This document shows, one piece after another, positions 10,622-20,868 of a stretch of 64,000 nt of DNA. The stretch's first letter is position 1, and the number at the start of each line of letters is the position of its first letter. Below the pieces are notes generated by a model. It did not search any database and was not told where the DNA came from. It saw only the letters and a list, made by a program, of their open reading frames with translations. Origin of the DNA: Sophora flavescens (lineage: Eukaryota > Streptophyta > Magnoliopsida > Fabales > Fabaceae); the NCBI GenBank assembly GCA_030762895.1, contig CM061070.1, positions 107,490,554 to 107,554,553 of the forward strand, in the 5' to 3' direction. Position numbers and translations under genes: made by a program.

Positions 10622-11395
10622 CATTGTTCTAGTGTGCATTGTGAGTGTGTGATAAGCCATAGCTTATCTCCAACAAATTGGTATCCAGAGCTATAACGAT
10701 CTAGGGAGAGTGTGTCCATAGAGATGGAGTTGAGTGAGGATTTTTCAATTCCTCTACCTGTTCTTGATAGCAAGAACTTTGAGCATTGGGTTGTGAAAAT
10801 GGAAGCAATCTTTGGTTTCCATGAAGTGTTGGAAACAGTGAAGGATGGGATCCAAGAAGAGGAGGATAGTGCCTCCTACAAGGAATCCAAGAAGAGAGAT
10901 TACAAGGCTCTCATCATCCTTCATCAATGTGTGGATGATGTGAATCTTGGGAAGATTGCTTCAGCCAAAAATGCAAGAGAAGCATGGAAAATCTTGCAAC
11001 AAGCCTATGGAGATGCTGAAAATGTGAAGAAAGGTGTTGCAAGCAAGAAGGAGATCAAAAGTGTAAAAAAGAATAAAGAAGAGGACACAAGGAGAAAAGA
11101 GAAGCAGAGAACAAACAAGACAGCGTGCAGTAATGATGATCTTGAGGCAAACAAGAGTTGTCAAAAAGCTGCAAGAGGGTGCACAAAGAAGGGTTCAACC
11201 GTAGATGGCAAGAAGGTGCATGAGCCAGAAACAGTTCAAGAAATGTGTTCAAGAAATCAGCAAAGACAAGACAATGGAGCTTGTGGCAGAAGATCAGAAG
11301 GAAAAAGGTGTCATTGTGGAGCATGCACAAAGAGTGGATCTGCTGATGGAACGAAACAATCTTCATATTGGAAACCTGAATGTTGTGTTTACTGA
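10622..11395 (+). pseudogene. Copia gag fragment preceded by LTR end and primer site, inverted in its host element
   Basis: From 10622 the plus strand reads like the last 50 bp of the same LTR, then AATTGGTATCCAGAGC (a primer-site variant), then an ORF from 10712. The ORF's first 100 residues follow the copia gag (UBN2/DUF4219) pattern: FSIPLPVLDSKNFEHW, then KMEAIFGFHEVLETVKDG, and AREAWKILQQAYGD. Downstream it degenerates into Lys/Glu-rich sequence with no zinc knuckle. The orientation is opposite to that of the surrounding element's primer site and purine tract. The likely cause is strand-switching during reverse transcription or nesting of a fragment. Confidence 0.75.
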
Positions 11396-11457
11396 GTCAT
11401 TCCATCAAACACCTTGTGAGCAGCCTCTCTTCCAATCCAAAGGCTCTGATACCAATT

Positions 11458-11762
11458 TGTTGGAGATAAGTTATGGCTTATCACACACTCACAATGCACA
11501 CTAGAACAAAGAAGAATTATGGAGAGAAAGAGGATTAGAAGAGAGAATATCACAAACTGAAATTTTATTCACTAGTATCACTTTACACACTTCTCTACTA
11601 ATTCATTTACACTATGGCACTAAGTCTATTTATAAACTTACACCATCCACTAACCAACTCTCCTAATAGCTCTCTAACTAATCACTCTAGTTACAACAAA
11701 CTAATCACACTTTAACAAACTCCTAACTACAACTACTAACTCTATTTGAATTACTTCCAACA
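11458..11762 (-). repeat. 5' LTR of the short copia-type element
   Basis: It begins TGTTGGAGATAAG and ends TTACTTCCAACA on the plus strand. The primer-binding site TTGGTATCAGAGCC lies immediately inside, read on minus (11442-11457), which fixes it as the 5' LTR. Confidence 0.9.
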
Positions 11763-11767
11763 CAGAG

Positions 11768-11969
11768 ACCTATCCTTGTGGTGTAATAAAAATGAACAAC
11801 GAAAGAGTATCACAATGGCCAGAGTATTGGCACAAACAATGAACACAAATGAGCTTATCCCATTAGTTAATGCAGTTTTTGCAATAAATGTAAGTCCAAT
11901 GGTGCAGCCTTCTATAATCACCCTCACTATAAATGGCAGCACTTGTGACATCTTAGTCTTAGCCTCCAC
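11768..11969 (-). pseudogene. WAT1-related (nodulin MtN21/EamA) transporter first-exon relic
   Basis: The minus strand encodes SQVLPFIVRVIIEGCTIGL, then TFIAKTALTNGISSFVFIV, then CANTLAIVILFRCSF followed by LLHHKDRS. That is the N-terminus of plant WAT1/UMAMIT-type EamA transporters: two membrane helices with the (A)KxAxxxGxSxxxFxxYxNxLAxxxL pattern and an HHKDR turn. An in-frame ATG lies at 11951; a longer frame opens at 11969 with GTG. Only about 65 of some 380 residues are present. The LTR element inserted right after codon HHKDRS (duplication CAGAG). Past the insertion, at 9478 and below, the frame does not resemble the family, so the rest is lost or lies after an intron. Confidence 0.7.
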
Positions 11970-12514
11970 TGAACTTTCCTTCTTTTTTTCTCACTAAAAA
12001 AATTACTAATACGCTAACGGTGGAAATTGGAATAAATAACAGTTTCTTCCTTATTATTATTTAGCAATAGAGAGAGGGGAGAGAGATACTGAGTATCTGA
12101 TGTGTCTGTGTGTGTGCACCCCAAGTGTGTATGTGTCTATGTGTGTCTATGTGTGCGCATCATTTTTGTACTCTATTTTTGCGTATAGTTAACTATGGAT
12201 TAGTATCTTATTCAACAATGTACATTATATGGCTAAAGGAACCAGTAGTTGATGAACAAAAAATTATGTTAAACCATCCTGACATAAAATATGAGAAAGA
12301 AATTATGATTATTTAATGTCTTCAAAAAAGAAACTTATATATATGCCTGCTATGGTGGTCGATTCCTCTTTGGCATATTATTATACAGTATTTTGAAGTT
12401 ATTTTATATGAATAATTAATTCTAGATCTGTATGTGGAAGCTTTCTGGTATGTTTTGGAATGCTTTAGTGGTAGACATCCTTTGTGGCCGTACCATCAGA
12501 GGATTTTTCTAGTA
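11970..12514. other. Upstream DNA of the WAT1-like relic
   Basis: No gene is visible. A (TG)n-rich tract with GTGTGTGTG and GTCTATGTGTG lies at 12098-12150 and a GAGAGAGG tract at 12069-12088, the sort of low-complexity sequence common in plant 5' regions. Whether it was the relic's promoter cannot be told. Confidence 0.4.
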
Positions 12515-13107
12515 TTGTTTGATACAGTCTATCCATTAGTGTTCATGGGATGGAGGATATGGAAGGTGGGAATAGTAATTTATGGGGTGGTAAAATTAAA
12601 TCTTTTTTTAATTTTTATTGTTTGTTTTGGTCATTTGGTTATCACATTAGCACATTGGCCCATATTTTTATTTACTGATCTGGCCTCTTTCATTTGGGCC
12701 AGACCCTTTTTTTAAAGAACAATGTTTAGTAAAAAAAACTTATTAAAAAATTTCTGGTTAAAACAATTTTTATTTCTTTATTTTTATTTTACAGAATACA
12801 AAAAAAAAGAATCTTATGAATTCATGCAACAATCTACGACGTTGATGTATGATTTCATCATCAAGTGTTGTATGAATTGTAATGGTTCAACGTATAGTTT
12901 AGCTATCTTTAACCCCGTGCAAGAGTGAATTCCATTATCTAATAAATATTTTAAATATATTACTTTGATAAAATTTATAAAAATAAAAATATTTTTAATT
13001 CATGCAACAATCTACGGTGTTGATGTATGAATTTTCATCCTTAAGTGGTGTATGTATTGCAATGGTTTATCGTATAGCGTTGCTATCCTGGACCCTGTGC
13101 AAGAGTG
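12515..13107 (+). repeat. Dispersed repeat, inverted copy of 50470-51180
   Basis: The stretch is collinear with the reverse complement of 50470-51180. Examples are TCTAGTATTGTTTGATACAG, GGTGGGAATAGTAATTTATG and TATAGTTTAGCTATCTTTAA. Near its right end a module of about 110 bp (CATGCAACAATCTACG, TTGATGTATGA, then GCAAGAGTGA) occurs twice, at 12826-12930 and 13002-13107. The partner copy lies where the 3' LTR of a copia relic would be, so this is probably LTR-derived. A broken PPR gene is joined directly to its right end. Confidence 0.75.
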
Positions 13108-14710
13108 ACTCTTTGCTTCTCAATGTATCATTGAAGACTCTATCCTCTCATTATCCACCCTCAAATCATCTCAATGTGGATGATGTTGTTGACTCTTTCA
13201 GTCGCATGCTCTCTACGCGTCATCCTCACCCTTCATTGAATTTAATAAGACTATGTGATACATCGCGAGGAGGGGTGACCACTTCACTACCGTTTCCCTT
13301 TTTAAACGATTGGTCCTTGAGGGAATTAGGTCATGCTACTTTACTTTGATCATCTTAATGAATAGTTGCAGTCATCCGTGTCAAATGGGTGCTACTTTCT
13401 CGGTATTGGGAAATATCCTCAAGATGGGATATGAGCCTAATACTATTGTATTGACAACACTGATGAAAGGTCTTTGTCTTAACGAACAGGTTGAGGTAGC
13501 ACTTCAATTTCATAACAATGTAGTAGCACATGATTTTATCGGTTAAATGGAGTTAGCTATGATACATTGATCAATGGGCCGTGTAACAAGGGAAAACCAA
13601 GAGCTGGCATGGAGGTGATGAGAGTGATGGAACAAGATGGGATTCAGCCTAACGTGGTAATCTACAATACAATAATCAAAAGCCTATATAAACTTAAGCT
13701 TGTAAGGGAGGCCCAGGGTTTACTTTCTCAAATGGTTGTTAGGGGAATGTCCCCAAATGTTGTCACTTACACATCTCTAATAAGTGGGCTTTGCATCGTT
13801 GGCCGATTGAAACATGCTACCGATTTGCTAAGTTACATGGTACTTAGTAACATTTCTCCAAATGTTAATACATTCAGTATATTGGTTGATGCATATCTTA
13901 ACGAAGGAAGGGTTAAAGAGGCTAAGATTTTTTTAGCCATGATGATAAGAGATGGTCTTCTCCCAGATGTAGTGACATACAATTCTCTCATTGATGGTTA
14001 TTGCCTAGTGGGTGAAATAAATAATGCAAGACATGTGTTCAACACTATGCCCAAGATGAGAGTGACTCTTGATGTTTACAGTTATAATATCATGATTAAC
14101 TGATACTGTAAGATTTAAATGGTTGATCAAGGCATGGATCTCTTCGAAGAAATGCATCACAAAAACACGATCCCTACTACTATAACATATAATGCTTTGA
14201 TAAATGGAATGTTTAAATCTGTGAGAACCATGATGCGTTGGAGCTTTTTGATGTGATGCGTGGCAAAGGTCTATTAGCTGATATAATCACTTACGGCATC
14301 TTATTGGAGTCCTTGTGCAAGAATCAACTGCTTGTAGAGGCCTTTGAATTAGTCAAGGAAATAAAAGATAATGGTATTCAACTTAATCAGTACATTTACA
14401 CTATACTAGTCGATGGCTTTTGCAAAGGTCGGAGACTTGAGGGCGCACATTGATTTTTCATGACCTTTTGGTTAAGATGTATCATCTAGATGTTAATATA
14501 TTTACAGTCTTGATAAATGGGTTTTGCAAGGAGGGCATGCTTGATGAAGCATTGACCCTTAAGTTAAAAATGGAAGAGAGTGGCTGCAGCCCTGGTGTTG
14601 TAACTTTTGACATAATTCTTCGTGCTCTTTGTGCCAATGATGAGATTGAAAAGGCAAATAAACTCTTTCATGATATGATGGATAGAGACATATCAGTAGG
14701 GCAAGAATAA
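13108..14710 (+). pseudogene. Restorer-of-fertility-like (P-class) PPR gene, broken
   Basis: About 10-12 pentatricopeptide repeats can be followed on the plus strand across several frames, for example PNVVIYNTIIKSLYK, PNVVTYTSLISGLC, PDVVTYNSLIDGYC and PGVVTFDIILRALC. The N-terminal part (VDDVVDSFSRMLSTRHPHPS) resembles that of mitochondrial RFL-type PPR proteins, which bind and process mitochondrial transcripts. The reading frame is disrupted by a frame change near 13310, a stop at 13544, a TGA at 14101, frame loss near 14215 and a TGA at 14451, and it ends at 14710. There is no initiator with a transit peptide; upstream sequence is replaced by a dispersed repeat. Two inverted N-terminal pieces of the same gene type lie at 15110-15355 and 23755-23900. 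Confidence 0.85.
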
Positions 14711-14820
14711 AGGCTATAATATCATGATTAATGGATACTGTAAGATTGAAATGGTTGATCAAGGCATGGATCTCATCGAAGAAATGCATTACAAAAACAT
14801 CGTCCCTACTACTGAAAGAC
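14711..14820 (+). repeat. Duplicated PPR repeat fragment
   Basis: About 100 bp here (TATAATATCATGATTAATGG onward) repeats 14086-14176 of the PPR relic with few changes. It restarts a repeat that had already been read 600 bp earlier, so a piece of the gene was copied to its 3' side before or during the copia insertion that begins at about 14821. Confidence 0.7.
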
Positions 14821-15109
14821 AATCGATATTGACATACAAACTGTACTATTTTTTCCATAATCAAGGTTTTGTCCAACATGGTTTTCCTTGATAATGTTTT
14901 TAATGAGGCATTATCTGATAGCATATCAAAGAATGATGTACTTTTTGCCTTCAATATCTGATAGCATATCAAAAAATGATGCACTCTTTTTGCCTTCACT
15001 AGGTTATTGTTCCAAAGGGTTTTTCCTAGTAAGGTTTTAACGAGGCACATTCTTTGAGTAATGATGTCCTAGTACGACTTTAATGAGGCACGTGTTTCTT
15101 AACACTACC
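14821..15109 (+). repeat. Copia 3'-region debris (inner side of LTR)
   Basis: The segment matches, in reverse orientation, 24125-24295 and 51190-51365. Shared words include ATAATCAAGGTTTTGTCC, TTTTTAATGAGGCA and CTGATAGCATATCAAA. In the copy at 51190-51365 this sequence lies between RNase H and the 3' LTR of a copia element, which identifies it. The stretch GCATATCAAA...TTTTGCCTTCA occurs twice in tandem here (about 14920-14995). Confidence 0.6.
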
Positions 15110-15355
15110 CCTTGGAAGTGGTCACCCTTCTTCCCAATGTATCCCATAATCTTATTAAATTCAATAATGGGTGGGGGATGATGCATAAAGAGCATTCGAC
15201 TGAAAGAGTCAACAACATCATCCATATTGAGATTATTTGAGGGCAAGTAATGAGAGGGTAGAGTCTTCAACAATGCATTGGGAAGCAAAGTAAGGTTTGG
15301 ATTTGGAAGTAATGAAAAAGGGAACTTTATGTAAAGAGCTAAAATAAGAGCATAA
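15110..15355 (-). pseudogene. Inverted N-terminal fragment of the RFL-type PPR gene
   Basis: The minus strand encodes LLKTLPSHYLPSNNLNMDD, then VVDSFSRMLFMHHPPP and IIEFNKIMGYIGKKGDHF, the same N-terminal region as 13113-13290 of the plus-strand relic but better preserved. It stops abruptly at 15110 where copia-derived DNA begins. Upstream on the minus strand (15290-15355) a hydrophobic leader-like stretch could be the former transit peptide. Confidence 0.75.
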
Positions 15356-15359
15356 CAAT

Positions 15360-16601
15360 TGTGGTTTTCTCAACTATAACCAGAAATTACACTATCCGAT
15401 TGCAACAATACAAGGCTTCACTACCTTGCTCAAAACTTCACCAAAAAGGACACTAGCTTTTTCTACCCAAGGATTCCTTCTATCCCTGTCAAAAACCTAA
15501 GAGATACCCTCTCTTAAATCTGTGAAACAACTAAGAGATACCCTATCTTTTTCTATCCAAGGATTCCTTCTATCCTTGTCAAAACTTAAGAAATACCTTC
15601 TCTTAAATCATCAAGGCTTCACTACCTTGAAAGCCTTCAACAAAAGCACACTTGCTTTGCAACCCAGGGATCCCTTCTATCCCTGTAAATCAACAGAGAG
15701 ATACACTCTCTCTAATAAACAAATCGAAACTTGAATGAAAAGAGTATGACTCTAGAAGTCAGATATTACAAATTGAAGCACTTTTGAATATCACACTCTT
15801 CTCTCTAAGATGAAGCTCAATGGAAACTTGGATTTTGGTATTTGTAAATTCAGAGTGATTAGATTTATGAAAAGTGCTTCTACATTGTCCTTATATAGTA
15901 ATTTGAAGAAATAGATTCGTTAGACAAATCATATAATTTGTTACAAGTGAAGCAGATTCAGTTTTGTAAAACCGGCGCGACATAATCTGTGTAGTACATC
16001 TGTGTACTAAACTTGTTTTTGAACTTTTCAAAGCGCGTACACAGATTATGTTCTTTGTACATCTGTGTATATGATTGGTTTTTGAACTCTAATTCACACG
16101 TACACATATTAGCATTCTTGTACATCTGTGTATCTCTTGTTCTATTCTTGAATACACAGATTATAACCTTGCGTACATCGATGTATATTAGAACACAAAC
16201 CCAGATCATCCCAGAACTCCATACACAAATTGTGTACATCAATTGCACATGAAAACATTAGTTCAAGAAACAGCTTCGATACACATGTGTACAACACGCG
16301 TGTACAGAAAGGTTTTCACTTGTACTTTGAAAATTAACTGAACATACACATGTGTAATACACAGGTGTATAACTTCTCTTAATTTCCTTTTTCAATTAAC
16401 ATATTTTTAAAATCCTTTTCCTTGAAAAACTCATTTAATTATTCTTTTGAAAACTTAGTTTTTCCTTAATTTTCCAAGAGCTTCACTAAGAGATCAAGTG
16501 TGCTATTCGTACAGTAGCAACTAAGAACTTAAGATCTTCAATAAACTTGGTTTTGATGCTTTGTTCCATGTCATCTCCTTTGAGTCTTTGAGTCTCATGA
16601 T
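15360..16601 (-). repeat. SIRE-like LTR, left part (split by a 7-kb element)
   Basis: The sequence from TGTGGTTTTCTCAACTA (15360) to 16601 joins 23587-23752 if the element at 16602-23581 and one duplication are removed. The rejoined unit ends CTTAGTCTTACA, so on the minus strand it begins TGTAAGACTAAGCCC, as SIRE/Maximus-type copia LTRs do. A minus-strand TATA box, ACTATATAAGG (15889-15899), is preceded by a dense cluster of TACACATGTGTA/GTACATCTGTGTA words (15985-16375). No 5-bp duplication is seen at the outer ends. Instead, about 100 bp of PPR leader sequence is present in similar copies on both sides. Confidence 0.6.
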
Positions 16602-17989
16602 TGTTGAGTCACTGGCAAGTGTACCGGGTCATCGCAAGTAATAAAATAAACACGGTAAGAATTTACCGAGGTCGAACACAAGGATTGGGCTACCAATTCG
16701 ACTAATTCGCGAGAAATTCGATAAGTTGGTTAAGTGACAACAAATGGTTGAGGGGGAGAATAGGATCGCAAATGAAATTAACAAATCTAATAAAACTAAG
16801 GTATTAAAATCTGAAATTAAAATATCTAAGGTCTCAAATCCACCTACCCAATCATGCATAGTACCCAAGTGATGATGATTCTTCCCTAAGTTCAATTACA
16901 ATGTCAACCAGGACCCCCAAATTCTCCTATATCCACTGTCGTGCTCAATAGGATGTATTCGATGATTGAGTTAATTACTTACTAGGTCTCATAACCCTAA
17001 TCATCAAACTCTATTAATTCTTGTTCCCTATAAGGTTGCACCGATCTTCTATTCACTCTCGTGCAATAGTCGATCGATGATCCCAATTCAAGTTATAAAA
17101 CGCGAATTGCCTCCTAAGCCTCATCACGTTTAACTAGTCAATCACGCATGCATATGATCAACACAATCAAATCAGAATTGGAAAACATTAATTGAAAGAA
17201 GGGAGAAAGACATACATCACATCGAATTCTACACCGCCATGGGTGGTTTCATTGATCCCTCAGACGAGGGGATTAGTTCCTCATGCTCGTAAAGACAGAC
17301 AAGCAATCGGACATAACCACCATAGTAAAATAAGAAAAAGAAAAGAGGAGACGCAGCTCTAAAAACACAAGGATTCGTCCCTAAACGCTACAAACAGTGG
17401 TAACCAAAAACTTTCAATTCTGCCTTAAAACAGCAATATGTAGGATTCAGGATCTGCGCGAGCTCGCGAGGCGAGTAGCCTCCCGCGAGGCGAATATTAA
17501 AAATGACGCGCTTTCAAATTGGACTCTCGCGAGGCGAGAGTATGTTTCGCGTGGCGAGTCTTCAAATCCTAGTCTGTCACAGCCGCGACCTTCATCACGG
17601 CTAGGCCGTGATGGTCTCTGTCCTCCAGGGTCTTCATGATTCGCGAGGCGAGATAGAAAGGATGACTGTTGCTGCTTAGCTCATCTTCAGGCTCGCGAGG
17701 CAAGCATCCACTCGCGGGGCGAGTATCTCCAGAATGGCAATTTCCACTGTTTCTTGACTTTCCTTGACTCTCAGAGCTTCACTTCTAACCTGAAACAATA
17801 AAAAGAAACAAAAGGCGTAATTCTATTCAAAATAGACTGAAAACTACTAAAAATGCCTAGAACGAGTCAAAGTCTAACTTAGGAACAAAACAATGCCAAA
17901 TTTGGGCGAAAACGAGATTGAACTCGAATAATTAGCACAGAAACCACAGTCCATCTAGTTATAAAACTAGATAAGCCATAGGCTTGTCA
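16602..17989 (-). repeat. 3' LTR of the Tat/LARD element
   Basis: This LTR of 1388 bp starts TGTTGAGTCACTGGCAAG and ends AGGCTTGTCA (plus strand). It is intact. At 17455-17725 it contains eight or so words of the type CTCGCGAGGCGAG plus ATCACGGCTAGGCCGTGAT, set in AT-rich DNA. Confidence 0.9.
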
Positions 17990-19827
17990 AAACACCCCAA
18001 ACTTAAACCTTGCTTGTCCCCAAGCAAGCTAAAACTCAAAAAAGACTCAAGACTTGGCAAGCCTAAAGGATCTAATCAATTTCGCACAAATTTCATGTAA
18101 TCTTAACAAAACAGTTTTTCCTTCAATGAATTCCCCCCTTGCATCAATGTAATCCCCACATTCATTTACTTTAAACAATTGAGAACTTCATCATTCATGC
18201 AATCATTAATCTAAGTTGAGGATCAAAGTTACACACAAAAGGAAGATCACCAATTTCGAACAATTGCCTTCCTCACAAGGGTATGTAAAATTTCACTCAT
18301 TCGCTCAAATTCGTCTAGGCTATCAACTTTTCACTCAATTTCACATATCAAGATCATTTCCCATGAATTTGATGTTCATCTCGAAAATAGTTCCCATGAA
18401 AACATGTATGCAACATCAGAAGGTCTTTTAAAGGTTGAAATGGGGCCTGGTTAAGGGTAGGATATTCAAGGATGCTAGGCTTAAGTTCCTAGGAACTAAG
18501 AGAGCATGAGCATTTGACACAATGAATCTCCACTCAAATTCCTTTTTTCATTTTTATTTTTGCCTCGGGTGACTACAGCCCTTTCCTTGCTAAGCTTTTT
18601 GTTTTGCCCCTTTTCTTTTGGCAATTTTTCTTTTCTTTTTTCTTTCTTTTTATTTTTGCCTTGGGTTTCAACCTTTATTTTTATTTTTCTCAACCCAAAA
18701 TGACATATCACCTTGTAGCCACCCCAAACTTAGTTTCTCACAACCCTTCTCTTGCTAAGCTTCCATGCTCTCCTAATCCTAAGATTGGGTTAACATGGTT
18801 TTTCATATTTTTGGCTTATAATATAGGGTCATCAAGAAACAATAGGCTAATTAGGCTCAATGTGGCTAACTAGGGAACATTCATTAGGGATGGTTCTTTT
18901 TAGGTCAAGTAGCTATTTCAAAGAAAATTGCCTAAATCATTTGATGCAACACATAAACATGCAAACCATGAAGAGATTCAAGCAAATTCGGGAAAGTGCA
19001 ACTTGAAAGTGATCCACACAATCAAAAACAAAGTTGGAGGCTCAAATCCTCACCTGGACATTTTGCAAATTGTTTGACCGAGATACAATTCCTACTGTGT
19101 GCACCCCTTCACCCCAAACTTGTCATAAATCAAGCAATCACAATAAAGTTTCTCAAAGTTCAATTTTCAATTTTTCCCATGGGGATCGACTTTTCTATTT
19201 TCAGAACCTAGGGGGAAATCATCGATGGTCAAAATAATTCATGCAATCAATCTATGCTAAATTTAATTAAAATCCAACAAGCTTGCCGACACACATTCAT
19301 ACACATACTCTTGATCTTCTCAAATTATTCAAGAGCGACAAACAAAAACAAAAACACAAACAAAAACAAAAAACAAGGCAATTGGTTCCCTCCCCCACAC
19401 TTAAAGCATACATTGTCCTCAATGAAAGAACACAGATATAAAGTAAGAGTGAGGAAAGGAGAGGGTGCTCCCTGATCAAGTTGTAGTGGGCACTTCCACG
19501 CAAAGCTCTTCTATGGTTGCATCCTCATCCAACTGGTCTCTCGGGCACCCCTCTGCTGGGCCAAAGGCCTCTCCTGGAAGAAATCCTGCAAATCAATAAC
19601 TTAATTTCAGATTCGCGAGGCTAGAGATCACTCGCGAGGCGAATCTGGAAAATTGTTCTTCACACTTTCCATAATCACGGGGCGAGTAGTATCTAGCGAG
19701 GCGAATCTGGAATTCCAACAGATGATGATGCCCAAAATCGCGAGGCGAAAGTAGACCTCGCGGCGCGAGACAGAAGCGTGAGCAAGCCTCTGAGATTCAG
19801 GACTTCTGTCTCGGGTGGCGAATCAAG

Positions 19828-19830
<3 letters not shown>

Positions 19831-19877
<47 letters not shown>
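19831..19877. repeat. (AT)n microsatellite
   Basis: An uninterrupted AT dinucleotide run of about 46 bp inside the LARD interior. Confidence 0.95.
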
Positions 19878-19878
<1 letters not shown>

Positions 19879-19884
19879 CAGAAA

Positions 19885-20292
19885 CTAAAAAAGAATACCT
19901 AGCTTGGGTTGCCTCCCAATAAGCGCTTCTTTAATGTCACTAGCTTGACTTATTAAGAAGCATCCACCTGGATCCCATAGCCTGTGGCATAAGGGCCAAG
20001 AGATGCTCATCATGTGAGATCCTCCACCCGGATCCCATGGTTTGTGAAGTGGCAATTGTAGAAGCAATACGACTCTTTCCACAATTCCACCTAGCACGTG
20101 TGTGAAAACTCCATTGACCTCTGCAATTATGAACTCACTCCCTCTCGGGTCAAATGGTGTTTTCTCGAGGAAGTGTGCCAGACAAGTGAGAGGGACTAAC
20201 TTACCAGTGTCTACACATGCATGCAAGCCAACATATTTATTTAACGCAGCAAAATCAGATTGCTCAGCAAGCATCGTGGAGTCCACTACCAC
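19885..20292 (-). CDS. LARD internal ORF, function unknown
   Basis: The ORF of 135 residues begins with an ATG at 20292 and encodes STMLAEQSDFAALNKYVGLH, a tandem WDPGG motif (KPWDPGGGSH and RLWDPGGCF) and ends in DIKEALIGRQPKLGI. The last words come from a block that I recall recurring in legume and other dicot LARD elements; the reason for its conservation is not known to me. It has no enzyme motif. It may be a degenerate gag-like or regulatory RNA region rather than a protein gene. Confidence 0.35.
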   Translation of the reverse strand: MVVDSTMLAEQSDFAALNKYVGLHACVDTGKLVPLTCLAHFLEKTPFDPRGSEFIIAEVNGVFTHVLGGIVERVVLLLQLPLHKPWDPGGGSHMMSISWPLCHRLWDPGGCFLISQASDIKEALIGRQPKLGILF

Positions 20293-20355
20293 TTTATCTT
20301 CATTTTGAACTATCCCCCAAACCAGATTTTGCTTGAATTATGCTTCATCTGACTC

Positions 20356-20700
20356 TTATACTAACTGTTTGCAAATCTCCTCCACTTGCGTTTTGAAGTT
20401 CTGCTTCACAGTTTCGATACTGTCATAATTGGCTCTTGCCTTGGCCTCAGAGGTGGATAGTTCTTGGGAATACTGTTCTAGAGCAACTTTCAAAGGTGTT
20501 TGCTCATTCCATTCCCATTCCTCCTCATGCTTCATGATTACACTATAAGCTTGTGCATGAGGGCAATTACGTCCCCAGTGCCAGTGATCTCCCAGGGTTA
20601 CATTAGGCCCAAAGTGATATTTTGTAACACCGTCCAAGGCTGGAAAATAATAAGTCTCCATGATTTGCAATCCACCTTGAAAGGGTACCTCGCATACAAA
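20356..20700 (-). CDS. LARD internal ORF near the primer site, function unknown
   Basis: This is the C-terminal part of a long open frame (20356-21162) whose upstream half merely reads through LTR and leader. The segment METYYFPALDGVTKYHFG, then PNVTLGDHWHWGRNCPHAQ and a Glu-rich C-terminus (SIETVKQNFKTQVEEICKQL) looks like real protein sequence with a short helical tail. It occupies the gag position, just downstream of the primer site on the minus strand. I do not recognise a gag domain or zinc knuckle. Confidence 0.4.
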   Translation of the reverse strand, partial: FVCEVPFQGGLQIMETYYFPALDGVTKYHFGPNVTLGDHWHWGRNCPHAQAYSVIMKHEEEWEWNEQTPLKVALEQYSQELSTSEAKARANYDSIETVKQNFKTQVEEICKQLV

Positions 20701-20842
20701 ACAGGGCCAAGACCAAGTGGAATCAAAGAAGCAGATGGAAATAATAATAAATAAATAACAAAAAATAAAAAATAAAAATAAAAATAAAAACAGCTCAACC
20801 AAATAATCAAATTCCCTAAAAATTAGGAAAATTGGTTGTGTC

Positions 20843-20862
20843 AATCCCCGGCAATGGCGCCA
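20843..20862 (-). other. Primer-binding site of the LARD element
   Basis: Read on minus, TGGCGCCATTGCCGGGG follows the LTR end after a short AGTTTT spacer. This is the primer site type used by Tat/Athila-lineage Ty3-gypsy elements, and it fixes the right LTR as the 5' LTR. Confidence 0.8.
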
Positions 20863-20868
20863 AAAACT

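Larger units (their letters stand above)
9479..11762 (-). mobile_element. Short non-autonomous copia-type LTR retrotransposon
   Basis: Two LTRs (9479-9781 and 11458-11762) in the same orientation bound a 2.28-kb element, flanked by the exact 5-bp duplication CAGAG (9474-9478, 11763-11767). The minus strand is sense: next to the right LTR, ATTGGTATCAGAGCC (11442-11457) is a primer-binding site complementary to initiator Met tRNA, and next to the left LTR lies a purine tract (GGGGGAG). There is no protease, integrase or reverse transcriptase, so it depended on another element. Oddly, the interior contains a plus-oriented LTR end, a second primer site and a gag start (10622-11395), facing the minus-strand primer site. 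Confidence 0.9.
17990..20868 (-). other. Non-coding interior of the LARD element
   Basis: The stretch runs from the polypurine tract (17990-18001, read on minus) to the primer site. It has no retroviral-type enzyme domain. It includes more CTCGCGAGGCGAG-type words at 19612-19810, an (AT)n run at 19831-19877, and the two ORFs listed separately. The block around 18530-18680 is pyrimidine-rich on plus. Confidence 0.7.

Noticed and set aside
10043..10660. 205-residue minus ORF starting in an LTR-like sequence
   Set aside because: It opens in the LTR fragment and runs through SINE-like sequence; no domain, so probably chance.
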